This document shows positions 1 through 12,846 of a stretch of DNA of 64,000 nt, piece by piece; within the stretch, counting starts at the first letter, position 1, and every line of letters begins with the position of its first letter. This stretch comes from Deinococcus radiopugnans ATCC 19172. Lineage in GTDB: Bacteria > Deinococcota > Deinococci > Deinococcales > Deinococcaceae. Under the pieces are notes generated by a model. It was not told where the DNA came from and did no database searches. It saw only the letters and a program-made list of their open reading frames with translations. The DNA lies in assembly GCF_006335125.1 (NCBI RefSeq), contig NZ_VDMO01000003.1, forward strand, positions 62,001-126,000, read 5' to 3'. The position numbers were made by a program, and so were the translations under genes.

Positions 1-78
1 CGCTGGGACAGCGCCCTGACGTTCTACCGCCAGTTCATCTGGCACCTCGATACGCTGCTGCCCCGGAGGCTAGCCTGA
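1..78 (+). CDS. 3' end of an unidentified protein (partial)
   Basis: An open frame enters from the left edge and encodes 25 residues ending FIWHLDTLLPRRLA before a TGA stop. The stop overlaps the ATG of the next gene (TGATG), so the two are probably translationally coupled in one operon. Too little is present to assign a family. Confidence 0.6.
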   Translation, partial: RWDSALTFYRQFIWHLDTLLPRRLA

Positions 79-740
79 TGCGTTCCCTGCCCGTCTTTTC
101 CCTGATGCTCCCGCTGCTGCTGGGGGCCTGCAAGAACGGCCCGGACACTGGGCAGCTCACCTCGTCCGCCGAGATCTTCCTGGGCAACGGCGGTGCAAGC
201 CTGTTCGACACGTCGGCCCGCAGTTATGGCCGTCCCTGTCTGGACGGCCTGAACCTGAACAGCACCCAGCTCGGCGGCGGTGGCCTCTTCGGGGACGACA
301 GCAATCTGATCCGCTTCATCGAGAAGCACAAGCTGGCAAATACCTTTCATGCACCGCAGCCCAATGGCACGGACCTCGTGACCCTGATGCCCATTGCCCC
401 CTACGAGGCCAACTGGTCCAGCGGCCAGGCGGGCTTTTCGAGCTTTTGCTTTGGCAAAATCACGTTGATCAAAGCGGAAGCTGTCCCGGATGCCAAACCC
501 ATCACAGCGGGGGCCAGTGAGCCTTACATCATCCAGGGAACCGAGGCCATTTCTACCCGGCTCACCTTCAAACTCACCGATGTACCGGCGGGGGATTTTG
601 TGGCCGATCTGAAGGAGCGCCCCAGCCTGCTGGCGCGCGGAGCCATGAAACCCGACGACTACGGCCAGGAATTGACGGTGGTGGTTCCTTTGCCCCTCAA
701 GCCTGAAAACTTCGTTCCAGCCGTCAATCAGAATCCATAG
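78..740 (+). CDS. Predicted lipoprotein of unknown function
   Basis: A 220-residue protein starting with a signal peptide that ends in a lipobox (LLLGAC, Cys at residue 18), so it should be lipidated and exported. GGAGG lies 9 bases before the ATG. The mature part holds two further cysteines (around residues 54 and 122) that could form a disulfide and is otherwise rich in Gly, Asn and Pro; no enzyme motif is visible. It is coupled to the upstream gene and followed 11 bp later by a second lipoprotein gene, suggesting a small envelope operon. I do not recognise the family. Confidence 0.75.
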   Translation: MRSLPVFSLMLPLLLGACKNGPDTGQLTSSAEIFLGNGGASLFDTSARSYGRPCLDGLNLNSTQLGGGGLFGDDSNLIRFIEKHKLANTFHAPQPNGTDLVTLMPIAPYEANWSSGQAGFSSFCFGKITLIKAEAVPDAKPITAGASEPYIIQGTEAISTRLTFKLTDVPAGDFVADLKERPSLLARGAMKPDDYGQELTVVVPLPLKPENFVPAVNQNP

Positions 741-751
741 GAGACTTTGAA

Positions 752-1207
752 ATGCGCCGACTGCTTCCCCTGCTGATCCTCCCCGTTCTGGGGGCCTGCA
801 CGCTCCTGCCTGCCCGGAGCGCTCCCCCTGCGGCTCATACGGCTCCCGTTGCCACCCGCGTGACCACCTCGGTCACGTACAACACAGGCGTTCCTAAGCT
901 TGGTGAAGACAACCCAGTGCTGGCCGCCGTGGTGTCAATTGCCCCTACCGCTCCGGTGGCGCAGGGCCGTCAGCCGTGGCGTGCCGAGGAAATTGGAGCC
1001 AACTCGGTCGTGTTGCGATCCAATGCCACCGCTGTCGACAACGCGAGCTTTGAGACGTTCGTGGCGACGTTGCCGCTAGAGATGTCATTCGGAGCCATTC
1101 GTTCCGGCGACGCGACGACGGTGACGGCCACCTACAGCAGCGCATATGCGGCCAGCGCGCAGGACATCTTCGACAAGCTGGACAAGCGATTTGGCCGGGC
1201 AAAATGA
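752..1207 (+). CDS. Small predicted lipoprotein
   Basis: A 151-residue protein with a short signal peptide and lipobox VLGAC (Cys at residue 16). A GGAG Shine-Dalgarno sequence overlaps the stop codon of the preceding lipoprotein gene, giving tight operon spacing. The mature part has a low-complexity Ala/Pro/Thr stretch, then a segment ending in FDKLDKRFGRAK. No catalytic motif is visible. It probably acts at the envelope with the upstream lipoprotein; function unknown. Confidence 0.7.
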   Translation: MRRLLPLLILPVLGACTLLPARSAPPAAHTAPVATRVTTSVTYNTGVPKLGEDNPVLAAVVSIAPTAPVAQGRQPWRAEEIGANSVVLRSNATAVDNASFETFVATLPLEMSFGAIRSGDATTVTATYSSAYAASAQDIFDKLDKRFGRAK

Positions 1208-1210
1208 ACG

Positions 1211-1675
1211 TTGAAAGCTGCTTCTGACGGGCAGCGTGAACCCGTGTCCAGGGCCGAGCGCACGCGGCAACTGGCCCGCTGGATTTACCTGCACCTGCCG
1301 CTGTTGATGGGCATCGCGGCCATCGGGGCCATGCTCGAATATGCCGTGGCTGATCCGTCAACGGGCAGCGAGAACGGCCACGGCACGCCGCAGGCTGCGG
1401 TGGGCTGGATCATGTCGGGGGCTTTTGCGCTGGTCTACGCCAGTCTGGCGGCGCTGGAATCGACACTCGAACCGGAAAAGACGCCGCTGCTGGATGTGGC
1501 CCGGACGGTGTGGATGCGGCTGGCGACGGCGGTGGCCGCGCTGATACTGCCACTGCTCAGCTTGGCCCCGGTGGGGATGGCTCTGGGGCTGGAGGGCATA
1601 CAAGCACTCAATGGCTGGGTGGACGTGCGGGGCTGGTTTGCCAGCGAGCATGCCGGACGCACGGACGTGCATTGA
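1211..1675 (+). CDS. Small integral membrane protein, LtrA-like fragment
   Basis: A 154-residue protein with three hydrophobic segments (roughly residues 25-46, 60-80 and 100-126). The start chosen is TTG at 1211, four bases after the previous stop; GTG at 1242 is an alternative. The first segment (WIYLHLPLLMGIAAIGAML) resembles the repeated helix unit of low-temperature-requirement A (LtrA) membrane proteins, which are usually more than twice this length, so it could be a short relative or remnant. The resemblance is from recalled family patterns. It is the last gene of the lipoprotein operon. Confidence 0.55.
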   Translation: MKAASDGQREPVSRAERTRQLARWIYLHLPLLMGIAAIGAMLEYAVADPSTGSENGHGTPQAAVGWIMSGAFALVYASLAALESTLEPEKTPLLDVARTVWMRLATAVAALILPLLSLAPVGMALGLEGIQALNGWVDVRGWFASEHAGRTDVH

Positions 1676-1732
1676 CAGATCAATACAAAGGGCTTCCAGA
1701 GAAAATCTGCATATGACCTATCCTGACGGGCG

Positions 1733-2746
1733 ATGCCCTTCCAAAGCCGCTACCGCCCCAAGGATCCATGCCCCTGCGGCAGTCAAAAACAGGCCCGTAA
1801 TTGCTGCCTGAATAACAAGAAGCAGTGGAATTTAAGGCCAGCACGGCTGAATCTTGACCAGCGTGCCATCACGGACCAGCCCTATTCGCATCCGAGGTGC
1901 TACATGGCGGCGTTGGGGAGTTGCAGCGACAAGATTACACGGGAACACTACATCTCCAAAACAGTTATAGAAGCTGTGGCTGGAAACAGAAACCAAGTTA
2001 TGACTCGCGGATTTCCATTTCTTCAGGATGAAGAGAAGTTGCTTTCCGAATCTGCCATGACCTCTAAAATGCTCTGCGGGAAGCACAATAATGATCTTTC
2101 GCCTTTGGATGAAACTGCTGGGCGGCTTATTCGTTTGCTCCAGAACTATCACTCTAATGCTTTGAGCGGGAGCAGTGAGAAACATATCGAGGTTATTTGT
2201 GGAGAAAATCTAGAACGATGGGCGCTCAAAACGTTATGTGGATTTCTGGCATCCGGCAGCCTCACGGATGAAGCAGATGTTTCCTACACTGCGAGTGTTC
2301 CATTATTCTGGCTTGAAATTCTCGGATCGCGCGTAAAATGGCCTCCCCATTGGGGTATTTACCTGCATTCTCAGCATGGGCAGGACAACTATGCTCATCA
2401 AGCCTTCGCTTTTCAAGGATGGTTCAACGCAGCAGGAGATGTCATGGGGGCGCGCTTCTGGCTTCATGGTATACCTTTCTATTTGGCGCTTCACACACCA
2501 GAAAATCCTGAGAGATTTGGAAGCCATTTGCCTGGCCGAATAATCTTTAGAAAAGCAGGAATAGATCAAATAGTGGAATTTAGCTGGTTGAGGCACACGA
2601 CACTGGAATCACACATTTTTGAACATCAAAAAGACGGGATAGGTCTACCACCTTTAGGGCGCATAGACTCTCCTGGTGAGCGTATGTCCCGTCAAGCTGA
2701 AAAGTTGCTTCAAGAACGCGACGAAAAGATCAATAAATCCCAGTGA
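1733..2746 (+). CDS. Zinc-binding protein with SEC-C-like N-terminus and HNH-like core
   Basis: A 337-residue protein. Residues 13-25 contain CPCGSQKQARNCC, close to the SEC-C zinc motif (C-x-C-x8-C-C/H). Further on come C56 and C64, then REH (70-72) and CGKHNNDLSPLD (115-126). This C..C / EH / C..HN..L layout is typical of HNH-like zinc folds in host-defence and mobile-element proteins, but a complete nuclease active site cannot be shown by eye. The gene is markedly more AT-rich than its neighbours and uses codons such as AAA, ATA and TTT that are rare elsewhere here, which suggests recent acquisition. No strong Shine-Dalgarno precedes the ATG. It converges on the LexA-type gene. Confidence 0.65.
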   Translation: MPFQSRYRPKDPCPCGSQKQARNCCLNNKKQWNLRPARLNLDQRAITDQPYSHPRCYMAALGSCSDKITREHYISKTVIEAVAGNRNQVMTRGFPFLQDEEKLLSESAMTSKMLCGKHNNDLSPLDETAGRLIRLLQNYHSNALSGSSEKHIEVICGENLERWALKTLCGFLASGSLTDEADVSYTASVPLFWLEILGSRVKWPPHWGIYLHSQHGQDNYAHQAFAFQGWFNAAGDVMGARFWLHGIPFYLALHTPENPERFGSHLPGRIIFRKAGIDQIVEFSWLRHTTLESHIFEHQKDGIGLPPLGRIDSPGERMSRQAEKLLQERDEKINKSQ

Positions 2747-2941
2747 CCACTCGTACAACTCATACAAGCGCATCAACATTCATCCCATTCAGGGCCTGAC
2801 TCAAAACGCGAGAAGCTGCTGACAATACTGAGACGGCCCATTAAGGGGATGAGCGGCCCCGCCACATACTTCTTCCTAACGGCTGCTTCGTCGCTAACTG
2901 GAAAAATGATTTTCCCAAATATCCCGGCTGAAACCAAATTT

Positions 2942-3622
2942 TTAGGACCGTCCAGCATTGCCAATTCCGATATGTCCCACCATCCAACCGTGAATCTGAA
3001 CATCTCTCGCCGCAAGGACGATTGAGACATCATCCAGCCAGTTTGTGTAAAGTGAAATACGTTGTCCAACACGCTTCCAGCGCTTGAGCGTGGCCGTCGG
3101 CATCTGGGGCCATGAAACCAGGACGACATGACCTGACGGTGGTTCTTCCTGTGTAGGCCGAATTGCCACTAAATCATGTTCAAAGATGCCCACGCCAGTC
3201 AAGCTGTCATCGCACGTCCGCAGTAGAAAGTCTCCTTCATGCAAATCCAGTGCATCGCGGAGCAGCGTGGCGTGACCCAGCACTTGGGTTTGATCATACG
3301 TGGCCTGCCCTGCCCCGACTTCACCAATAATGGGAAAGCCCAATCTCGTCTGTGTCAGTGCGTGTCCCGCTTCGGTCAGCGAAACGCTGGCCCGCTGGCG
3401 GACGCGGGCATCGTAATTGACCAGGCCCTTTTCCTGAAGAATAAGCAGGTATTGCCGGACGCTCTGGCGGGGGAGTCCCAAATCCTGAGCAAGTTTGCTG
3501 GCCGAGACAGGAACACGAGCCTGCTCCAGTTCGGCCAACCGGATCAGAACATCCGATTGTCGCGGAGCATTGTCAAGCAGGGCGGCCACGCCCTGAGTGT
3601 AGACACGCTGTAGGGCGATCAC
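2942..3622 (-). CDS. LexA-type self-cleaving repressor (S24 peptidase)
   Basis: With a GTG start at 3622 the protein has 226 residues. Residues 1-90 form a winged helix-turn-helix (ASKLAQDLGLPRQSVRQYLL). Residues 96-220 match the LexA/UmuD peptidase: an Ala-Gly cleavage bond at 104-105 (GEVGAGQA), catalytic Ser140 (DDSLTGVGI) and catalytic Lys180 (ATLKRWKR). It should repress promoters until RecA-stimulated self-cleavage after DNA damage. Its start lies 16 bp after the stop of the TnsE-like gene and has no clear Shine-Dalgarno, so it is probably co-transcribed and coupled to it. Position beside a transposon end suggests mobile-element cargo rather than the housekeeping LexA. The start codon is the least certain part. 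Confidence 0.75.
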   Translation of the reverse strand: MIALQRVYTQGVAALLDNAPRQSDVLIRLAELEQARVPVSASKLAQDLGLPRQSVRQYLLILQEKGLVNYDARVRQRASVSLTEAGHALTQTRLGFPIIGEVGAGQATYDQTQVLGHATLLRDALDLHEGDFLLRTCDDSLTGVGIFEHDLVAIRPTQEEPPSGHVVLVSWPQMPTATLKRWKRVGQRISLYTNWLDDVSIVLAARDVQIHGWMVGHIGIGNAGRS

Positions 3623-3638
3623 AAGGGAGGGGGAGAGG

Positions 3639-5306
3639 CTATGGAGACGGTTGGAGCGCGTCCATGTGCTTCCGCAGACCACGGGCATAGGTTTCAGCGT
3701 TGGCGTACTGGTGGCGGATGTGCGTGAGGTTCCAACCGTTGAATGCTTTCGGCCAGGTGCGCTGATGAACACGGGTATTCATGAGGGCATTGACCTCAGC
3801 CGCGCTGGCCTGTACGAAACCCGTTTTGTGGGCCAGAATCAGCGGGCCGTAAGGTTCGTGAACCAGCTCTTTGTCTAGGAGGTAAAGGAAGGCTGCATCC
3901 TTCTGAACTTCGATGACCAGACAGCCGATTCGCTGCCCACTGTCGCGCCGCCAGTGTTCAAAGCGGGCTTCCTGACCGCTGGGATTGTTCACGAGCAGTT
4001 CTTTGACGGTGAATTCAGCGGGGGGAAATTGCCCTACCGCTGCGCGCAACTGAACGAAATAATCCGCAAAGATGGGCGTTTCTTCTTCGCGCTGGTCATG
4101 GGCGAGAACGGCGCGTCTCAGTGGACTTGAACGGTCACTGCCAAGGCCGGTGCTGAACGCTTTGCCCGCCACGGGGGTTCGGGGCAGCAGCCGTGCGCCG
4201 CTTTGCTCTCGACTGGGCGGCAGACGCAAGACCGCTGTGAAGTCACTGAGCATGGCGGGCAACGCAGGCAGCCGGGTGGCCGTGCGGGGAGCGTGGGGTT
4301 CCTGGTTTGAATGGAGCCGGGCTTTGCTCGCATTACCTCTCCGGGTACGCGTATGTCGTGTTTGGGTGGAGTCAGTGTCCGGGGGCGGCGCATCGAATTC
4401 GATTTGAGGGGAGAGATAGACCGCGCCGAAAGGGGGAGTATCGCCTACATGCAGAACGCGGTGAACCAGATAGTGCTGGGGGTCCAGCCAACGGCCTTGC
4501 GTTGCGAAGGCCCGGAAGGGTTGACCTTCCGGTGGGCGAGCGTAGGGAAAGATGGCCCTTGGAAAGTGGTACGCCTGCCTGTTTTTTCCGGCGATAACTT
4601 GAAGGTGAACCTGCCGGGCCTGCTGGCCTGCCTGCTCATCGAGGACAAGGCGGGCCAGCAGCGGTGCGTCGGTTTCTGGGAACTCGCCTGGAACGGTCAT
4701 GAAGTAATCGCGGCCTTCGAGGGTGCCGCTGGCCTTGACTTGTTCGATGACCGCGCCGATCTCGCCGGAGAGGACGGCCTGGAGAAGTCGAGAGGATGCG
4801 CCGTAACTCCAGCGGATCACTTCGAGGACAGGGGTGAGCAGCGTGCGTCCCTGATCGTCGGGCAGCGAGACGCATCCGCTGGCCGCCATCGTGGCCCAGT
4901 CTCCGGCCATCAGTGCCGTCTTTTGATCCAGTACAGGCAATTCAGTGAGCCGCAAACTCTTCTGCGCGCCGAAATCGGCGCGGAAGTGTTCAGCGGGCGT
5001 CAGGGTTTTCCGTGGCGTGACCAGCTTCCCATTGCGGAAGATCATGCCGACGCACAGCGCGGCCAGGTCACCGGAACTCAGTGCGACAGTCCTGACGCGG
5101 TGGGGACTTAGTTGATCAGGCCGTGGAAATGCCCCGTGGTTGACCTGCCGGGGTGAGCGCCGCTTAGATGGGTACAGGGTGGTCAGGTGGCAAAGCATTG
5201 CGTACTGACTGGGTGCATTCTGATCGCGGTACAGGGGACCGAGCCAGGTGAGCATCCACAGCAGATCATCCTTCGGCAATGAATCGAACTGAGTCCACCC
5301 TCGCAT
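3639..5306 (-). CDS. TnsE-like transposition protein
   Basis: A 555-residue protein starting about 90 bp inside a transposon-like end and reading inward. Weak but co-linear similarities to Tn7 TnsE, from memory of that family, are a W-T-x-F-x-x-L-P motif near the N-terminus (GWTQFDSLPKD), a middle segment EVIRWSYGASSRL, a low-complexity linker (about residues 300-400) and a C-terminal domain with CLVIEVQKDA, ARVHQRTWPKAF and a final HQYA helix. TnsE directs Tn7-type transposition to replicating DNA and mobile plasmids. The TGA that ends truncated comM lies 12 nt before this ATG in the same frame and no Shine-Dalgarno is visible, so it may be translated by coupling to comM. Without a search the TnsE label is tentative; transposon association rests on the adjacent end repeats. 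Confidence 0.5.
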   Translation of the reverse strand: MRGWTQFDSLPKDDLLWMLTWLGPLYRDQNAPSQYAMLCHLTTLYPSKRRSPRQVNHGAFPRPDQLSPHRVRTVALSSGDLAALCVGMIFRNGKLVTPRKTLTPAEHFRADFGAQKSLRLTELPVLDQKTALMAGDWATMAASGCVSLPDDQGRTLLTPVLEVIRWSYGASSRLLQAVLSGEIGAVIEQVKASGTLEGRDYFMTVPGEFPETDAPLLARLVLDEQAGQQARQVHLQVIAGKNRQAYHFPRAIFPYARPPEGQPFRAFATQGRWLDPQHYLVHRVLHVGDTPPFGAVYLSPQIEFDAPPPDTDSTQTRHTRTRRGNASKARLHSNQEPHAPRTATRLPALPAMLSDFTAVLRLPPSREQSGARLLPRTPVAGKAFSTGLGSDRSSPLRRAVLAHDQREEETPIFADYFVQLRAAVGQFPPAEFTVKELLVNNPSGQEARFEHWRRDSGQRIGCLVIEVQKDAAFLYLLDKELVHEPYGPLILAHKTGFVQASAAEVNALMNTRVHQRTWPKAFNGWNLTHIRHQYANAETYARGLRKHMDALQPSP

Positions 5307-5318
5307 TTGAAGGTTGTA

Positions 5319-6623
<1,305 letters not shown>

Positions 6624-6735
6624 CAGGGCCGCCTGGCGGAAAAGGGGAAGAGAGACACGGCGGCCAGCCTAATCGCGCCCATCTCACACGCCGCTTACAG
6701 CCGCAGCGCTTCGGCCCGGTAACGCTGGCCCGCCA

Positions 6736-6761
6736 CCAAAAAGCCGCCCAGGACGGGCGGC
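6736..6761 (-). terminator. Rho-independent terminator of tatA
   Basis: A perfect 7 bp stem (GCCGCCC / GGGCGGC, loop AGGAC on the plus strand) is followed on the minus strand by TTTTTGG. It lies 30 bp after the tatA stop. Confidence 0.75.
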
Positions 6762-6790
6762 CGATGAGCGAGGGGGGCAAAATTCTCCCG

Positions 6791-7129
6791 TCAGCTCTGG
6801 ACCGTTTCCTTCTGCTGTTCCGGCATTTTCCCCAGCTCGACGGGCGCAGCCCCACCCTCGGCGGGCGGCGTCACGGCGGCGACGCTCATGGGCGGCGCCG
6901 ACACGGCCTGGGCAGGCACCGAGGCGTGGATGGTCTGCGTGGGCGCTGCCTGTGGACCCTTGTCGTTCAGGCTGCCGTCCAGCTCGTCCTTGAGGCTCTG
7001 GGTGCTCTTGCGGAACTCGCGCAGGCCCGCGCCCAGGCTCTTGCCCAGCTCGGGCAGCTTGCGGGGGCCGAACACCACCAGGGCAACCAGTAAAATCACG
7101 ATCAGTTCTGCGGGGCCGATGTTGGGCAT
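6791..7129 (-). CDS. tatA: Twin-arginine translocase subunit TatA
   Basis: A 112-residue protein with the TatA layout: a short N-terminal transmembrane helix (ELIVILLVALVVF), the FGPRKLPELGKSLG hinge, an amphipathic helix, and a long Ala/Pro-rich cytoplasmic tail. TatA oligomers form the membrane passage for folded proteins bearing twin-arginine signals. AGGAG sits 7 bases before the ATG. No tatC is nearby, so the gene stands alone with its own terminator. TatA and TatB are hard to separate by eye; the FGP motif and 112-residue length favour TatA. Confidence 0.9.
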   Translation of the reverse strand: MPNIGPAELIVILLVALVVFGPRKLPELGKSLGAGLREFRKSTQSLKDELDGSLNDKGPQAAPTQTIHASVPAQAVSAPPMSVAAVTPPAEGGAAPVELGKMPEQQKETVQS

Positions 7130-7261
7130 GGGGGTCTCCTTGTGGGGCGCGTGGTTTCGGAGTGGCGTCTTGTCCGGCAGTCTAGCTCCGCGCGTTAAAT
7201 GGGGGTTAGCTCCCTAAACACAGTGTGGAGAGCATGAAGGGTGGAGAGCATGAAGGCGGCG

Positions 7262-8503
7262 TCACCTTGCCGGCTCGTCCTCGTCCTGCCACGGTCTGTG
7301 CTCTCTGCCCGCCACCGCCGCCGCCAGATCGTGGGCCACCGCCAGTCCCAGCGTGTCGGCGTGCGGGCCGCCCAGCAGCAGGTGAACGCCGTCCGCCAGA
7401 CGCTGGTGCAGCGGCAGGCCGTCGGCCCGTCCGCCCGGCAGCGCCAGCCACGCGCCGGGCACGTCGCTGATGCTGCGGCCCAGGCCCAGCGCCCCCGTGC
7501 CCAGCGGGGGCAGGGCCTCCATCAGGGCCACCAGATCCTCCAGCGTCTCGCGGCGCAGGCCCGTGGGAACCCCGGTCAGATGGCCGCCCGTCGGCGTGTA
7601 GCCGTGCGGATCGCGGTGGTGAACCGCCGGAATCAGGGTGAAGCCGCCGTTTTGCGGGCGCAGGGTCAGGCCGGCGGCTCGCAGCACCGGCGTGTCGTCG
7701 CTGCTGGGGGCATTCAGGCGCGGCGTCTGGCGGTAGGCGCGGGCGTGGGTGGTGTGAAGGCCCAGATCATGTTCCGCCGCGTGCGGGCCGTCCGCGCCCA
7801 GCGCCAGCACCAGGGTGGCGGCCCGCAGGCGGTGCGTCTCGTGAACGACGATCTGGTGGGTGTTGGTCACGCTCAGCCGTTCGATGGTCACGAGGCCGCC
7901 GCTGGCCTGCGGGGTCAGGGCGGCGTGGGCACGGGCGTTGAGCATCAGATCGGCCCCCGCCTTCACGGCCATCTGCGCGGCGGCCAGCGCCAGCGCGCCG
8001 GGGCGGTAGGTGGCGGCCCCAGAATCCACGCGGGCAAAGGGCAGGGCCGCCACGTCGACCAGCGCCAGCGCGTCCGGAAAGGGGGCCAGAGCGTCGGCGG
8101 TGGGGGACCGGTCCGGCCCGCCTGCCGCGAACAGCTCGATCAGCGGGCGGGTCTGGAAGCTGATGTCGCCGAAAGCCGTGTGCAGTTGCTCGCGCGTCCA
8201 GGTCGCCTGGGCCCGCCGATCTTGCGGCACGCCCCACGTCGTCCACACGCCGGGGGCCAGCAGCGTGGCGCCGTCCTCGTTGGGCAGGCCGCCTTCCTCC
8301 AGCAGCAGCAGGCGCAGGCGGGGGGCCAGTTGCCGCAGGTAAAAGGCCAAGACAGACCCCATGCGGCCCGCGCCCAGGATCACCACGTCGTAGTCCTGGG
8401 GCGTGAAAGCTTGTCCGACGTGGGCCCAGACTTGACCGGGGCTGGCCTGACCGGGGCCGGCGGGCGGCGCGGCGCTGTTTGCGGCGGTGTGCATGCCTGC
8501 CAT
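7262..8503 (-). CDS. FAD-dependent oxidoreductase (glycine/D-amino-acid oxidase-like)
   Basis: A 413-residue protein from ATG 8503 (ATG 8494 is possible). A Rossmann dinucleotide motif YDVVILGAGRMGSVLAFYL lies near residue 40, followed by EEGGLPNEDGATLLAPGVW, which fits the DAO family substrate side. It ends in a DAO-type FAD motif (LLLGGPHADTLGLAVAHDLA). It should oxidise an amine or amino acid with FAD as electron acceptor; the substrate cannot be read from sequence. The predicted cytoplasmic enzyme is transcribed divergently from the SpoIID-like gene across about 90 bp. Confidence 0.8.
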   Translation of the reverse strand: MAGMHTAANSAAPPAGPGQASPGQVWAHVGQAFTPQDYDVVILGAGRMGSVLAFYLRQLAPRLRLLLLEEGGLPNEDGATLLAPGVWTTWGVPQDRRAQATWTREQLHTAFGDISFQTRPLIELFAAGGPDRSPTADALAPFPDALALVDVAALPFARVDSGAATYRPGALALAAAQMAVKAGADLMLNARAHAALTPQASGGLVTIERLSVTNTHQIVVHETHRLRAATLVLALGADGPHAAEHDLGLHTTHARAYRQTPRLNAPSSDDTPVLRAAGLTLRPQNGGFTLIPAVHHRDPHGYTPTGGHLTGVPTGLRRETLEDLVALMEALPPLGTGALGLGRSISDVPGAWLALPGGRADGLPLHQRLADGVHLLLGGPHADTLGLAVAHDLAAAVAGREHRPWQDEDEPAR

Positions 8504-8575
8504 GATGCCGCGTGCCGCGCGCCTTAACCGGGGGCTTCTCACGCCGCTGTGAGAAGGGCGCACATGCGGGATGTT

Positions 8576-8581
8576 TATACT
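8576..8581 (+). promoter_or_regulatory. -10 box of the SpoIID/LptD operon
   Basis: TATACT lies 11 bases before the ATG at 8593. That would give a leader of only a few bases and fits the leaderless promoter style seen elsewhere in the window. No good -35 is visible. Confidence 0.45.
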
Positions 8582-8592
8582 CGGCCCCAACG

Positions 8593-9902
8593 ATGTCCCA
8601 GTCCTTCCCCTCTCTGCTGACCGCCCTGCTGGCTTTGCCGACAGGGCCGCGGACGCGGCCTGGACGGCCCGTGTGGCTGGGCCCCAATGCCGCACTGGGT
8701 GCCGCGCTGTGCGGCGCGCTGGTCTGCGCTGCCCCCGCCTCTGCCCTGAACGTGCGCGTGCTGGTGGCCGCCGCGCCGCAGCTGACCGTGCGCGTGCCGG
8801 TGGCGCCGGCCCAGCCTGGCGCGGTGCGCGACGCCCTGACGCCGCCGGGTCTGCCCGCCGCGCCGCCGCAGATGACGGTGTGGACCGTGGGGGTGTCCGG
8901 CGGGCAACTCACGCTGAACGGGCAGGCGGCGGGCAACCCCACGCTGTACCTGCCGCCCAGTCCCGGCAGTGTGGTGGAGATTGCGGGCAAACCGTACCGG
9001 GGCGGCGTGCTGCTGCGCGTGCAGGACGGCGGCGTGCAGGGCGTGAACGTGGTGGATGTGGAGGATTACCTGCGCGGCGTGGTGCCTGCCGAGATGCCCG
9101 CCTCGTGGCCCGCCGCCGCGCTCGCGGCCCAGGCGGTGATCGCCCGGACCTATGTGGCGGCGCGCATCAACCCGGCGGCCCCTTTCGACACCTGCGCCAC
9201 CGAGAGCTGTCAGGTCTACCCTGGCCTGAAGGCCGAGAAGCCCGAGGCCAGCGCGGCCATCGACGCCACCCGCGCGCAGGTCGTGGCCTACGCGGGACGG
9301 CCCGCCAGCACCTATTTCAGCAGCGATTCGGGAGGCTTCACGGCCTCCAGCGCGGAGGTCTGGGGCAAGGAGCTGCCGTACCTGCGCGCCCAGGCCGATC
9401 CGTACTCGGCCGGCAGTCCGCGCGCCGGGTGGCGGGTGGAGGTCACGGCGGCGCAGGTGCAGACGGTGGCGGCCCGCTACGGCGCGCGCGTCGGGAGCCT
9501 GCGGGCGGTGAGCGTCACGCGCCTCAGTCCCTCGGGAAGGCCCGCCGAGATCACGGTCAGCGGCGATGGCGGCACGGCCCGCATCACGGGCGCGAATGCG
9601 GGCGGCTTCGTGCGTTCGCTGGGTGCCCCGGGCACGCGGATCAGCCTGAGTGGCCTGAACCCGCTGGTCATCAGCGGCAGCGGCGCGGGGCACGGCGTGG
9701 GGCTGTCGCAGTACGGCGCGCTGGGACTGGCACGGGCGGGGCAGGATCACCTGAAGATTCTGGGCTTCTACTACCCCGGCACCAGCCTGAGCGTGCTGGC
9801 GGGCCAGCGGAACGGGGGAGGGGCGGTGCTGGCCGGTTCATTCCCGCTGCCCTCGGCCGCGCAGACCCTGGCGCTGGCCCTTCACTCCAGGGGGGAGGTC
9901 CA

Positions 9903-9906
<4 letters not shown>
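8593..9906 (+). CDS. SpoIID/LytB domain exported cell-wall protein
   Basis: A 437-residue protein with an N-terminal export signal ending near ALVCAAPASALN. The SpoIID domain is clear: VEDYLRGVVPAEMPASWP, the AAQAVIARTYVAAR helix, ATESCQVYPG, FSSDSGGFTAS, and the C-terminal GAGHGVGLSQYGALGLARAG and FYYPGTSL. SpoIID-family proteins are peptidoglycan lytic transglycosylases or amidase enhancers; in a non-sporulating bacterium the role would be wall remodelling. The stop overlaps the GTG of the LptD-like gene (GTGA), so the two are made together. Confidence 0.88.
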
Positions 9907-12776
<2,870 letters not shown>

Positions 12777-12846
12777 GCCGTGGGCGTTGCGTTCGCCGCG
12801 CTGTGTCCGCCGCCCGCTCCCCCCTGTTGACCGTCCGAGGAGGCCC

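Noticed and set aside
2751..2773. A CGTACA...GCGCAT sequence resembling the transposon end sites, considered as the opposite transposon end
   Set aside because: It shares the first 8 bases (CTCGTACA) with the inner site but is two bases longer inside, lacks a neighbouring TGTACA and has no adjacent GTGAC duplication.
2773..3129. 118-codon minus-strand frame overlapping the LexA gene tail
   Set aside because: Most of it lies inside the LexA coding sequence in another frame; LexA motifs continue in their own frame to 2942, and the unique part has no motif or ribosome site.
7241..8527. 428-codon plus-strand open frame
   Set aside because: Opposite to the FAD oxidoreductase, which has clear motifs; the plus frame is Arg/Gln/Gly-rich with none.
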